64,000 nucleotides of DNA from Paulinella micropora (Eukaryota; Cercozoa; Imbricatea; Euglyphida; Paulinellidae): NCBI GenBank assembly GCA_019918135.1, contig WBZZ01000732.1:95001-159000 (forward strand). The letters are read 5' to 3'. The translations under genes and the position numbers were made by a program. This document shows, in pieces, positions 40,923 through 50,578 of this stretch. The notes beneath the pieces were generated by a model. That model had not been told where the DNA came from. It worked only from the letters and a program-made list of their open reading frames with translations, and did no database searches. Within the stretch, counting starts at the first letter, position 1; each line of letters opens with the position of its first letter.

Positions 40923-42364
40923 TTACTTGGACTGATGTCCAGACAGTCTGTCTGCCCCCTTCTTGAACAAGGAGGGGCTAGCGATTTTCTTTGAGAGAAC
41001 ATCGGCGCGATTGTCTGCTGACGGGACCCAACGCATCACAACCTCCCCCTTCCTCATCGCCTCAGTCAAATGGTAATGCCTCAGAGCAATATGACGCAGC
41101 TTCTTACCAAACACCGATTCCGGCGCAGTACACACCGTAGCCTGATTGTCGACATTGAGAGTCGGCGTCGCCATCAACTCGTCTTTCAATGGGTTTTCAT
41201 CCGACCAAGGCAGAGCCCGAATCATATTACGCACCGACTCAAGATCATGCAACACCTCCGAAGCCACTTCGTACGTGAAGAAGCCAGACAGCATGACGAG
41301 CAACAACTGGAACGGCCTGGTCGCGAGTGCGTCCACTTCCGGGAACGGCAATGCGTACGATGGCTTCAATAGTATTACGGGCTCGAACTTTTCTTGGCAG
41401 AGCAACACCAGTATCTACAATGCGATGAGCGGCGCCTAGTTTCACTCTCTTGCGTGCCTGTGGCCAAATGCTTCTGATTGGAAGCCCTCACCATCACAGG
41501 CCCATCCGCCAGGAACACCACACCCCCTGTTCGCGAGTACATGCGACTTCCATTTCCTAAGGACGAATCTGAGTCCGCCTCCGGCGTACGGTTGCCATTC
41601 GACGAGAACTTAACACCCCTGTTCTTGACGAACAGGAAATAGCGCAATAGCTGCTCCGCCGCTCGATAATCGAACTTGCTCCTGTCGGACTGATGCTCAG
41701 CCAGGTAACTCAACGGAAGAACCGACTCCGGGCAACTCGCTTTCAAGTAGATGTAACTCCCTACAATCTCCTGTGGCGAGTACTCCCCCAGCGCCGGCAC
41801 CATCTTCGATCCCTCCGGCAACCACGGCGTCTTGGCCGGAATCCATGGACGCCGTCGCTCCTCTTGAACCTTGCCATCAACGTCTCCGTATACTCGCGTT
41901 GGTAGATAGATATGGTGTATTCTCCACCCTTCCTACTAACCTCAAACTCAAGCGAGAGGAACTGTTTGACCGGGCCTAGATCCTTCACGTTCCCCCACTC
42001 CTCGTTGAGCTTCTCCACATACTCCTTTCGGCTTGCCTTAGACGCTGCAGCATGAGTTTTATCATCGACATGGTACGTCAATACTTCAGTCTTCTTCGTC
42101 TCAGGATCAATCCTTCCGAACATGACCGGCTCCAGGATGCTCTGCACGAAGCTCATCTTCTTCTGAGTCGGAACCACTCGGTCGTTCCAATAAATGTGGC
42201 CAGAGGGCTTCAAACCGTTGAACCACATTAGGTGGCGCGTATCCAGCCGGAGGTTGCAGCCACACCAATACCCGCAGCTTTACCTGCGGGAACGCACTCT
42301 CCTCGTCCATTCCAAATATATCAAGGTCCTGCAATACCGCAAGAGCACACGTAGACCACACCAA
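40923..42364 (-). pseudogene. Copia-1 reverse transcriptase C-terminus and RNase H
   Basis: Several minus-strand frames joined by indels. 42364-41900 has LKPSGHIYWNDRV and the catalytic LTYHVDDKTH (Y-x-D-D variant with His-Val) then VKQFLSLEFEV. 41821-41450 gives the Copia connection PALGEYSPQEIVGSYIYLKA and AAEQLLRYFLFVKN. 41408-40923 is the RNase H end: LNVDNQATVC, LRHIALRHYHLTEAMRKGEV and NRADVLSKK. The N-terminal fingers of RT lie between 42389 and 42364 or are lost. Confidence 0.75.
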
Positions 42365-42388
42365 CTCAACTCTACACGTCGATAGATC

Positions 42389-45190
42389 CTACTGCCACGC
42401 CGGTTGTCGGAAACCAATGCCAGCAATCCTTGACTTTGTATCCACTACCGGACCATCGACCGTCTCTCGCTTTTCAAAGTCGACAAACCTTGTTGGGACC
42501 AGTGGTTGCCCCGGATGCTTCTCTGACACATGACGCTCCACGATAGCACCCAACCTGAGGTGCTTGTCGATGTCCTTCAACCTTGAGTCGTTAAATTTGC
42601 CTGAGGCAGTAGCCTCTCGATGAGGAATCGGGACCGTCACCAAGTATGCACCAGAACGGAAGTTAGTTGGCTTCGTTGGCTTCCTGCTCCTCACCCCTGC
42701 AACTATGTTGGATGTGTCAATGATGTTACCTGTCCACACCACTGGCACTCCCCTTGCATCTCTCTTCTGGTCTGCTCCAGCACGACCCTGCAATGCTCCT
42801 GAACGAGGCAAAGGTGCACCAGCAGCTGCCCTTCCGACATTCCCATCAGTAGCCCCTGCTCCCACCTTTCTGGCACGACCACCACTCGACCCCTCGTCCC
42901 CAACGACCACCAGCTCCACAACCCCAGCTTCGTCAGTTGGAACACCATCACGTGCAGAAAACACTTCCGGTCCGTCCGCCACGTCTTCCACTACGCACCC
43001 CTCTTCCCCGGTATCATTTTTATCTTCACCAGTTACCACTTCCAGCAATTTGTCTAACAGTCGCTGTTCACTTGCAGTAAAAAATGCACCGGGTTTTTCG
43101 CCCTTTTCGGCCCCCTTCTCTCGAACTGGGTTGGTAGTTTGGAAGCTGTGTTGCAGTGACGATGCCATCTTGCCCCGTGGGTAGAGAGTAGGCCAGCCAT
43201 GTACAGTAGAGTCCCTGACGACCATGTCCGCCGTCGTCACCAGCTTACCTTTGTAGTAACTCCACACCTTATAGGCTGACTCCTCTGTGCTCACCCCCAT
43301 GAACACTCCTGGCACTCCCTTCTCTTGGCCCTTCTTGCCACCCTTGTAGTACACACATAAGCACCCAAAAGGCTTCAGGATGGAGAAGGGTGGAGCTGGC
43401 CTCTTGTAGAACATCTCGTGCCTCGTCATCTTTGCCCCTGCTCTCGCTTGCATGTTGATGAGAAAGATAGCATAGTCGACCGCCAGAGGCAAGAAGTAGA
43501 CAGGCACACTCCTCGCGGTTAGCAACGTAGCTGCCAATGAGAAAACAATGTGAATCCCTGCCTCAGCATACACATCCTTATTAGGGCCCGCACGAACGGG
43601 TAACCGGGGCTCAATCCCCTCACTTCTGAGGAAATCTTTCACCGCATTCGAGATCCACTCTTTGTCCGTCCGGAACTGTTTCATGTCGTTCCCCGTCTGG
43701 GTCTTCGACCACACCCTCACAGCAGCCAGCTGCTTGACAGCAATGTCTGATGCCCTCGTGTGGTTCCAATGCCCTTTCAGGTATCCAGACACGTTCTCCA
43801 CAAACAACAGGCAATACGGCGTGTTGCCGTACAACGGAAACGGTATACGACCGGTACCATCTGCACTCCAGTCCTCTCCCGTCTTTGCACATAGCGTTAG
43901 CGACGCCCCCTCAAATGACGAGTGCTTAGTAATCTTAGTGGTAGAACAGGCCAAGCAATCACACCTCAGGGTAGACGCCTTTCCCTTCGGTGTCAGCCCA
44001 TTTTGCTTCAGGAACTGACGTGCCATCGTCTCCCCGAAGTGAAATATGCCATTTATCTCACTCATGTCCACCGTAGTACTTGGTTTCATGCTGGTAGACC
44101 AAAACGCAGTGTTGCATTGGGGGAACGGTGAGCATTCCTTCTTCTCTTTCCTCCATCCAGGTGGGTTCGCCATGTGAAATCGGTATTGACACGTATCAGC
44201 ATCGAAGCTCCCAGTCAAAATCTTTTCGCATGCCTCTACCACAACCTTCTTCCTCATCACGAAGAATTCGTCATCTTGCATTACTATTGTGTAACCCGTT
44301 CGCTGTAGGCGACCAGATGAGAATAGCGTACGATCAAGGGTAGGTAAGACGTAGGTCTCCCCCATCTCCACCTCCTGCTGCCCACCTTCTCCATTCATGC
44401 CTGTAAACGACGTATCCCCCATCGCCACAGTTTTGATGAGCCCAGAGATCCCTCTCACTGCCACCCCCTCCTCCTGTCCAATCTTGCTTAGGGCGTCTTC
44501 TATCGGAACCATGTGCTGCGACGACCCGCAGTCAAGATAGACTTCATACAGGTCCTGCCCGCCCATTACTCCATCTTCAAACGCCATGTGAGCTGTAGGT
44601 CCCTTGTCTTCTTCTCCACCAGTAGAGGTACCTCCCCCATCGCGATGCAGCCCTCCTTCTTGCATAGACCTCCCTTCCTCGGTCATTTCCACATCACCAT
44701 CTTGTGCATTGTCGCTAACCACCTGCGTAGGCGGCGTGTTTGGTGGCTTCTTTTCATCATCCATCACATTCCGGGGTACTGGATCACCTCCACCGCCCTC
44801 TAGTGTGATGACCGTTCGCTCCTCTTCCCATCGTCCAACTCGTCTTTCACTGTAAGCCGACTCCCCCTGTCCTGCAATCACATCACTAGTGCCACCACTT
44901 CGACCCATTGTCGTAGCTGATGTGTTTAGCCCAGCACGTCGTTGCGCCAACGCCTGCTCTGTAGCCGCCTCAATCGAAGACAGTTGATATACCCAGGGGA
45001 AGTAACGTTCTTTGGCACGTAGCAACACCCGTTCCGGTTCCGAGGTCACATGCCTCTTCGCCTCTTGCAGTATGTCCCAGCTCGCCTGTACATACTCGTT
45101 TGCTTCTTTGGGCGGGCCCATAGCAAGATGTCGTTGTACCTCGGTTGTAGCGCCATAGCACTCTCCCCCACGTCCGGTCTGACTGTACAA
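42389..45190 (-). CDS. Copia-1 protease-integrase polyprotein
   Basis: 933 codons. The aspartic protease site is VYLDCGSSQHMVPIEDALSK (DCGSS in place of DSGAT/S). A GAG-pre-integrase finger follows (LRCDCLACS region), then the integrase: FVENVSGYLKGHW at the first acidic position (Glu instead of Asp), TDKEWISNAVKDFLRSEGIE at the second, AEAGIHIVFSLAA at the third, and KPFGCLCVYYKGG. The final third is a low-complexity hinge leading to the RT start PTRFVDFEKRETVDGPVV. It overlaps the MYND frame by about 145 bases, consistent with a frame change between gag and pol. Divergent active-site residues suggest altered or lost activity. Confidence 0.75.
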   Translation of the reverse strand: MYSQTGRGGECYGATTEVQRHLAMGPPKEANEYVQASWDILQEAKRHVTSEPERVLLRAKERYFPWVYQLSSIEAATEQALAQRRAGLNTSATTMGRSGGTSDVIAGQGESAYSERRVGRWEEERTVITLEGGGGDPVPRNVMDDEKKPPNTPPTQVVSDNAQDGDVEMTEEGRSMQEGGLHRDGGGTSTGGEEDKGPTAHMAFEDGVMGGQDLYEVYLDCGSSQHMVPIEDALSKIGQEEGVAVRGISGLIKTVAMGDTSFTGMNGEGGQQEVEMGETYVLPTLDRTLFSSGRLQRTGYTIVMQDDEFFVMRKKVVVEACEKILTGSFDADTCQYRFHMANPPGWRKEKKECSPFPQCNTAFWSTSMKPSTTVDMSEINGIFHFGETMARQFLKQNGLTPKGKASTLRCDCLACSTTKITKHSSFEGASLTLCAKTGEDWSADGTGRIPFPLYGNTPYCLLFVENVSGYLKGHWNHTRASDIAVKQLAAVRVWSKTQTGNDMKQFRTDKEWISNAVKDFLRSEGIEPRLPVRAGPNKDVYAEAGIHIVFSLAATLLTARSVPVYFLPLAVDYAIFLINMQARAGAKMTRHEMFYKRPAPPFSILKPFGCLCVYYKGGKKGQEKGVPGVFMGVSTEESAYKVWSYYKGKLVTTADMVVRDSTVHGWPTLYPRGKMASSLQHSFQTTNPVREKGAEKGEKPGAFFTASEQRLLDKLLEVVTGEDKNDTGEEGCVVEDVADGPEVFSARDGVPTDEAGVVELVVVGDEGSSGGRARKVGAGATDGNVGRAAAGAPLPRSGALQGRAGADQKRDARGVPVVWTGNIIDTSNIVAGVRSRKPTKPTNFRSGAYLVTVPIPHREATASGKFNDSRLKDIDKHLRLGAIVERHVSEKHPGQPLVPTRFVDFEKRETVDGPVVDTKSRIAGIGFRQPAWQ

Positions 45191-45855
45191 TACCTCAGCA
45201 GCCTTCTGTAGGCCACATCCCCTCTTCGTCTCGTTTCATTCAGACTATGAGGTCCCAACCCCCGAGGCTCGCGGCCACTCTCGACGACTTTAGCCCAGTC
45301 TTCCTTGCCTTCGTTCTGCGTCCATTTGCAGAACTCCTTGTGGGCTGGGTAGTCGATTCTCTGGCACTCTCTATCGCAGTACGCCACCATTTTGCATTTG
45401 GAGCACATCTTGGGCTTGGCAGGCTGGGTGACACTACACGCTTCACATTCCAAGGGTACCGGCGTGTCTTTGCCACAGGGTTCAGCCCCCGACAGTCCAC
45501 TAGCCCAGTGCTTCCATTCGTCCGGAGAGATGCGGAGATTGTAGCACCACTTCCACCAATGCAGCTCCCCCAGGGAAGCATTGTTGAACACCGTAAAGAA
45601 GTCGGCCACGTTCACCGTCCCATTGCTTTGGTTCCCTTCAGCTTCGCTCTCCGGTGGTGCCACAAAAACGAACCTCGTCTCATTCTGAGCCATAAATGCA
45701 TACCCACACGTCTTCTCACCCTTCTTAGGTATCACCCGCAGTCCCGAACCATCCGCCGCCGGAGCCAGGTACTCCTCACCCACTGCATATCTTGGAACAG
45801 GATCAACCATCGTTCCTCGCCTTTGACGTCTTAGATCAAACTCCATACACGACAC
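45046..45855 (-). CDS. Copia-1 MYND zinc-finger segment
   Basis: 269 residues between gag and protease. The MYND-type finger is CEACSVTQPAKPKMCSKCKM followed by VAYCDRECQRIDYPAHKEFC, with all Cys/His ligands in place. Upstream is a globular part (NNASLGELHWWKWCYNL), downstream ETRRRGDVAYRRLLRY, which also has a counterpart in Copia-2. A MYND domain, normally a protein-interaction module of eukaryotic regulators, is unusual in Copia elements. It probably belongs to the gag polyprotein. Confidence 0.75.
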   Translation of the reverse strand: MSCMEFDLRRQRRGTMVDPVPRYAVGEEYLAPAADGSGLRVIPKKGEKTCGYAFMAQNETRFVFVAPPESEAEGNQSNGTVNVADFFTVFNNASLGELHWWKWCYNLRISPDEWKHWASGLSGAEPCGKDTPVPLECEACSVTQPAKPKMCSKCKMVAYCDRECQRIDYPAHKEFCKWTQNEGKEDWAKVVESGREPRGLGPHSLNETRRRGDVAYRRLLRYCTVRPDVGESAMALQPRYNDILLWARPKKQTSMYRRAGTYCKRRRGM

Positions 45856-45971
45856 GGCCGCGGCGGGGGGTTCTTCGGGGCACCAGAACCTTTGCGTCCT
45901 TGGTCTCTCCCTCCATTTGCCGCGACATCTTCCTTCGGTTTTTCTTCTTTAGGAATTTTCTTGCGGTAGTA

Positions 45972-46965
45972 CTACCTGTCCTTGAGCGTTGGGCACGACT
46001 TGCCTACATGCTCGTGCCCAGGTATGCGACACTTTTCCATGCACCTGAAGTACTTGTGGCCTTTTGAACAGTTGTAGCACGGCCTATCGCTCTTGCCGCC
46101 CTTATCCCCCTTGTCGCTCTTGCCACCTTTTGCTTGCCCGTTCGCCCACATCGCCGCCTCCTCTTTGGTAGCCATCCTCTGCTCTTCATTAGCGATGACT
46201 CTCCTTTCGAAGGCCGCTTCGAAGTCGTCCCACTCCAGCGATGGATTGGTAACTTGCGCATCCAAGAACGGCTTCCACAAATGCTTCTCTGCACACTTTG
46301 CCAAGGCGGTCTTCACGAACTGCATCTGCAGTGTGACGCTGACCGGTTCACCATGATCCTCTAGGAACTCACAATGACTCATAAAGTCCCTCAGCTGTGC
46401 CATCATATCATCTTTAGCATTAAATTGCCAGTTGCTTACGATGCTGTTCCTTTTCTGCTTCTGGTGGGCCGCATTCCCTTGGTAGCGTTGACGCAGGATG
46501 CCGACGAGCTCCCTCCGGTCGCAGCGCAGGCTCTCTGACCAAGTGTCGGACAATCCTCTCCGCCGGCGATCCGTACTCTAGCGCTTTGTACAACCACATG
46601 AAGATCTGCGCCCTTCTGGCTATGATCTTCCGTCGCTGTTGCATGGTCAAATTAATGCCATCTCCTGCCCCCGGTCCAGCCTTTGCGTCCGCAGGAGCCT
46701 TTGCCTCCCTCGCCTTAGCCTCTGTTCTCCTTCCGGTCCCCGTAAGCCGCATCCGGTGCTCCCGCCGCAGGCTCAGCCTCAATCTCGGACCGCCATCTCA
46801 GAACATCAGCCAAAGGCGCGACATATTCCCAGCAGACCGAGACAAAACCGCCCTTACCTGCGCAAACCAGTCATCCCAGCTTCTCCCCTTAATACCATCG
46901 ATGAACGCAGGCGCCTTGCCTTGCAGGATCACAGTCGCCGCATCCTTCGTCGCAGAAGCACTCAT
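45972..46965 (-). pseudogene. Copia-1 gag with zinc knuckle, frameshifted
   Basis: Starts at the ATG at 46965, five bases inside the 5' LTR end (SASATKDAATVILQGKAPAF, DDWFAQVRAVLSR). Frame breaks occur near 46790 and 46540. The main part (46553-45972) has the UBN2-type gag helices (MMAQLRDFMSHCEFLEDHGE) and a knuckle CYNCSKGHKYFRC...CRIPGHE. Confidence 0.75.
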
Positions 46966-46969
46966 AACC

Positions 46970-47262
46970 CAATGTATTAATAAATCCGGTAGCTTAGTTG
47001 ACAGAGGCCGGGTTGAAGACCGGGACACTTTGGTAGTTCGCAGTTGAACAGATTGTGAGAGATTTACTGAGTAAAATTATTACCGCCAAACTGAAGGCGG
47101 CAAAACCATAACATGTGACTGGCTGACAATGCCAAATTCATTAATTAGGTCAGTCGTAAATAATAGGTAAATCAGTCTTATCGACATGTAATAAATGACG
47201 TAACTGTCATATCACGAGTAACTGCTGTCAGAAATTATTCTAACCGTTATTGTAATGTAAAG
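46970..47262 (-). repeat. Copia-1 LTR (5' in element orientation)
   Basis: Second 293-base LTR, followed on the plus side by the GGCGG duplication at 47263-47267. Confidence 0.9.
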
Positions 47263-48807
47263 GGCGGTCACCTACACCTACTGCAAAGACGGCAAAGGTG
47301 GCCGGATGTACGCAGACCGCGGCTACCAGAACGCGCCCAAGGCCCTGCGCAGGCTGTGTCTCGAAGACCGGCACTGGCAATTCGACATCAAAAACTCGGT
47401 GCCCTTCTTTCTTTGGTACCTGGTCCGTGAGCTGCCGTGTGCCCGCGAAACCCTGGGCGACAAGGTCTCGGCCCTGCAAGAGTACGTGGAGCGACGTGAA
47501 GAGGTGCTTAGGCGCATACAAGAGGAGCTGGAGGTGGACCGGGAGGGCGCGAAGGAGGCCATGCTGAACATCACGCATGGTGGCTTCAGGTTGAGGATTT
47601 CTGTTACTGCTGATGACCGCCCTACCACGCGGGCCTACCGGGCGGCGGTCCAAGAGGCCGCCAAGTTTCTGGGCTCGTTTTACTACAAGCGTCTCTGGAA
47701 AGCCTGCGACAAGAAGGGCGAGACAGAGGAGGTCTTGCCCGGCCGCTCGGGGACCCTCTACGGCAAGCTGGGCCGCTTCGTGCATTACTTGGCCACGCGG
47801 TACGAAGCCACGATCATGCGGGCGGCTATCAAGTTTTTCGAGGAAAAGGGCTGCGGCGTCGCCTGCCTAGTGCACGACGAAGTCATTATCGCGGACTGGG
47901 AAAACAAGCTCCCAGAGGACAAGGGCGCGGTGGTGCGTGAGCTGAATGCCTACCTCCGAGAGAACGTTGACTACCCTGGCGTGCAGACTAGCAAGAAGGG
48001 CATCAAGTACATGAAAGTAGCAGGGCGGCGCGTGGCGGTGCCCGGCCTCGTGCCTCCTACCGACATCGGCTGGTCCGTGGCGCAGATGACGGCCCAGCCC
48101 GGCGACTTGGAGTCGGTCCTGTTGCTGGCCAACAGCTCCTGCTGTACCAATACCCGGGTCTACGCAGACAATGACGACATGGCAATGACGGAGAGCGGAC
48201 GACCCGTGCTGCACCCGCTCTCGTTCGATAAGCACCGCGTGCAGTGCCTCAATGCCTGGACGGGGATGGGCAAGATCTACACGGCCTTTGAGTACATCTA
48301 CCGACTGCGACGAGAGAACCCGCAGGCCAGGATCCTGTGGGTTACGGGGCAGCGGGCCCAGGCGACCAGCGGCGGCGGCGGCCTGCATCTCCAGTGTCGC
48401 AAGTGGCAGCAAGCGGAGGACCTGAAGCGTTACTGCGAGGACGAGCTGAAAGCAGCAGTGGCCGAGGACAACAACAGTGTCCTGCAAGGCATACTGGATG
48501 ACATTGTCATTTACTACGAGAAAAGTGCGTCGACTAAAGCGTACTACAACCTGTACGAATCTAAAATCGTCTTCTGCCAGTACGAGTCTCTGTGACGGAT
48601 ACAGAGCGAGGAGAAGGGCAACGGCGGGATGCACTTCATCCAACAGTACGACTTATGCGTGGCTGATGAGTTCATATTGATTTGTGATCAGTCGGTGAGC
48701 GAGAAGACCAACCGAGGGAAGCTACGGGAGAACGACAGAACCTGGCTAGACGTCTGCGGACGAGCGGAGCGGCTCCTGATCATGGACAAGGACCTGACAG
48801 AGTGCAG
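47263..48807 (+). pseudogene. TV-Pol polymerase and helicase gene, part 2 (catalytic)
   Basis: Polymerase: motif A-like RRLCLEDRHWQFDIKNSVPF (about 47350-47410; D-x-x-N-x-x-P), then LYGKLGRFVHYLATRYEATI and motif C LVHDEVIIADW (about 47867-47900). This spacing and the E.(T)I....K(F)F...G...HDE block match the TV-Pol branch of family A-related polymerases described in transpovirons and virophages. Helicase: Walker A-like LNAWTGMGKIYTAFEYI (about 48250), FCQYESL, an in-frame TGA (48593-48595), then QQYDLCVADEFILICDQSVS (motif II) and RAERLLIMDKDLTE, the order and wording of the herpesvirus origin-binding helicase family. The GKT threonine is Ile here. Interrupted after codon LTEC by Copia-2. 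Confidence 0.78.
48803..48807 (+). other. Target-site duplication of Copia-2 (left)
   Basis: TGCAG at 48803-48807 is repeated at 54321-54325 immediately after the second LTR. Confidence 0.85.
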
Positions 48808-49203
48808 AGTAAGTACACTAGTAGACATTAGTCTCCGGATACTTGAATAATCGTTTGCGCTGAGGCACTTTGATCAAAGGTTGAAGGAACAATAATGAAT
48901 TTAATCAATGGTTAGAAACCAATGACTGAAACTCAATCTAATTTACCATAAATTTATAGTGAAATAAATACCACAAATTTATATACTGATCTTGTGGTCA
49001 GAAATTCAAGTGATGATTCAGTATGGGCCAATCTATACTAACTGGCAACTAATTGTGAATAACGGTAATATCAACGTAACGAATAATAATTATGATACGA
49101 AATATGAAAATGGTAATGAATATGATCCGGTCAAATATAAATGTTATGTCGTGAAATTGACCATAATAGGTAACAATATATTTAGTAAATATTATTGCTT
49201 ACT
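48808..49203 (-). repeat. Copia-2 LTR (3')
   Basis: 396 bases, AGTAAGTACACTAG to TATTGCTTACT. Confidence 0.93.
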
Positions 49204-49446
49204 CTCCCCCTCGGCATAATATATATGTATATGTATATTATCTTTAAGTTACTAACATGATTGGCCATATGAAACTATATGTAAACTAGCGATTCATGAT
49301 GATGAAGTATGATACATGTTAATGTTGCATTAACACTAAAAATGAAAAAAAAATCATTCGTAAGCATCAAAGGATGCAGGTCCTTGCAGCGGTGTAGCAA
49401 GTCTGTTGAATAAATTCATCCTAAGTGTCTGTAAAAGCTAGAGGCA

Positions 49447-50578
49447 TTAAACCTCAAACTGCGGTAAAGCGTCCTTGAGCAACACCGTAAACTGTGCGAC
49501 TAGTTCCAAGAAACGTGGCGTCGGTAGTGACTTCGTCAGCATGTCCGCCAGATTGTCCTTCGTCGAAACGTGTCGTACGATCACTTCGCCCACGTAATGG
49601 TGTTTGAGTGCTAAGTGGCGTGTGCGATCAGTGGCCATGCCGTTCTTTGCGTTCAGGACCGCCCCCCGGTTGTCGTTATTGATAGTTGATAGCGTCGGCA
49701 ACGGAATTCCAACGCCCTTGCACATATGCAATATCGCGATTGCTGTTCGGCATGTCGTTGAGTTGGCGATCGTTTCAGCATCCTGAGTCGATAGTGCGAC
49801 TGTGGGTTGGCGCTTCGAACTCCATGCGATGGGCCCAGTCGTCATGTGCAGTTGGCCGGTTCTTGATCGTCGCGTGTACTCACATGCGCCCAAGTTGGCA
49901 TCGGAATACGATATAAGCTCGAAGCTGCGGATCCGAAATGGGAAGAAAATCCCTCTAGGTGTTCGCAGAAATCTGAGGATGCGAGCTATTGCTGAGTACG
50001 CCACGTCAGGCTTCTTTGATGCGAGTACCGCCGCGTGGTTGACCGCGTAGGTGATGGCCGGTTGAGTCTGAGTCGCAGGCCAGAGAAGGGCGCCAAGCAA
50101 GCGAGGGAGCGAGAAACGCCGAAGCATAGCTTCTTTGCTGGCTGGGGAGGTTCAGTCGTCGCTGTAGGGGTAGCGACTGGTTTGGCTTCTTGGAAGTTGA
50201 AATCCCTAAGCATGCCCTTAATGTATTCATGCTGATGTATGACTATGCCCTCTGAAGTCCTAACAAACTGCAAGCCACAAAATGTTTTGACTTGTCCTAG
50301 GTCCTTCACTCTAAATGAATGTTTCAGTTTGGTGAACAGGGCATTGTGCTCGTCTTTGGTATTAATATGAAACACGAGCAAGTCATCAGTGCGAAGGAGT
50401 AGATAGGGGGGTAGTTTCTGTCTGCCTGTGACTGAAGGTAGGAAGAAAATGCATGGGTCTAATGTTGACTGTTTATATCCTATACTTCTCACATTAGTAG
50501 ACACATGGTCAAACCACCTTCGCCCTGCCTGGGGGGTTCCGTACAGTGCTTTCTTCAACAATAGAATCATTGAAGGGT
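49447..50578 (-). pseudogene. Copia-2 reverse transcriptase C-terminus and RNase H
   Basis: 50570-50000 shows LLLKKALYGTPQAGRRWFDH and LLLRTDDLLVFHI, where the normal YVDD is RTDD, then VKDLGQVKTFCGLQF and HQHEYIKGML. After a frame change near 50110 the RNase H follows: LISYSDANLGACEYTRRS, ALSTQDAETIA, NNDNRGAVLNAKNG and HHYVGEVIVRHVSTKDNLAD. Protease, integrase and the RT fingers are absent, so the pol region is heavily deleted. The right end is exactly where the inverted repeat arm begins (50579). Confidence 0.8.

Larger units (their letters stand above)
40499..47262 (-). mobile_element. Copia-1 LTR retrotransposon, nested in polymerase gene
   Basis: Two 293-base LTRs (40499-40791 and 46970-47262), about 97% alike by eye, flank minus-strand gag, MYND, protease, integrase, reverse transcriptase and RNase H. 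A purine-rich tract (minus strand AGGGGGAG at about 40792) lies at the correct side of the 3' LTR. GGCGG is duplicated outside. The domain order PR-INT-RT-RH is Copia type. Coding parts have several frame breaks, so it is not autonomous. Confidence 0.9.

Noticed and set aside
41070..41439. Plus-strand frames opposite Copia-1 RNase H
   Set aside because: Antisense shadows of the RNase H and RT coding strand.
46586..48643. Long antisense frames opposite Copia-1 gag and opposite the polymerase-helicase (for example 47867-48643 minus)
   Set aside because: GC-rich coding strands leave the antisense open; only the sense strand shows motifs.
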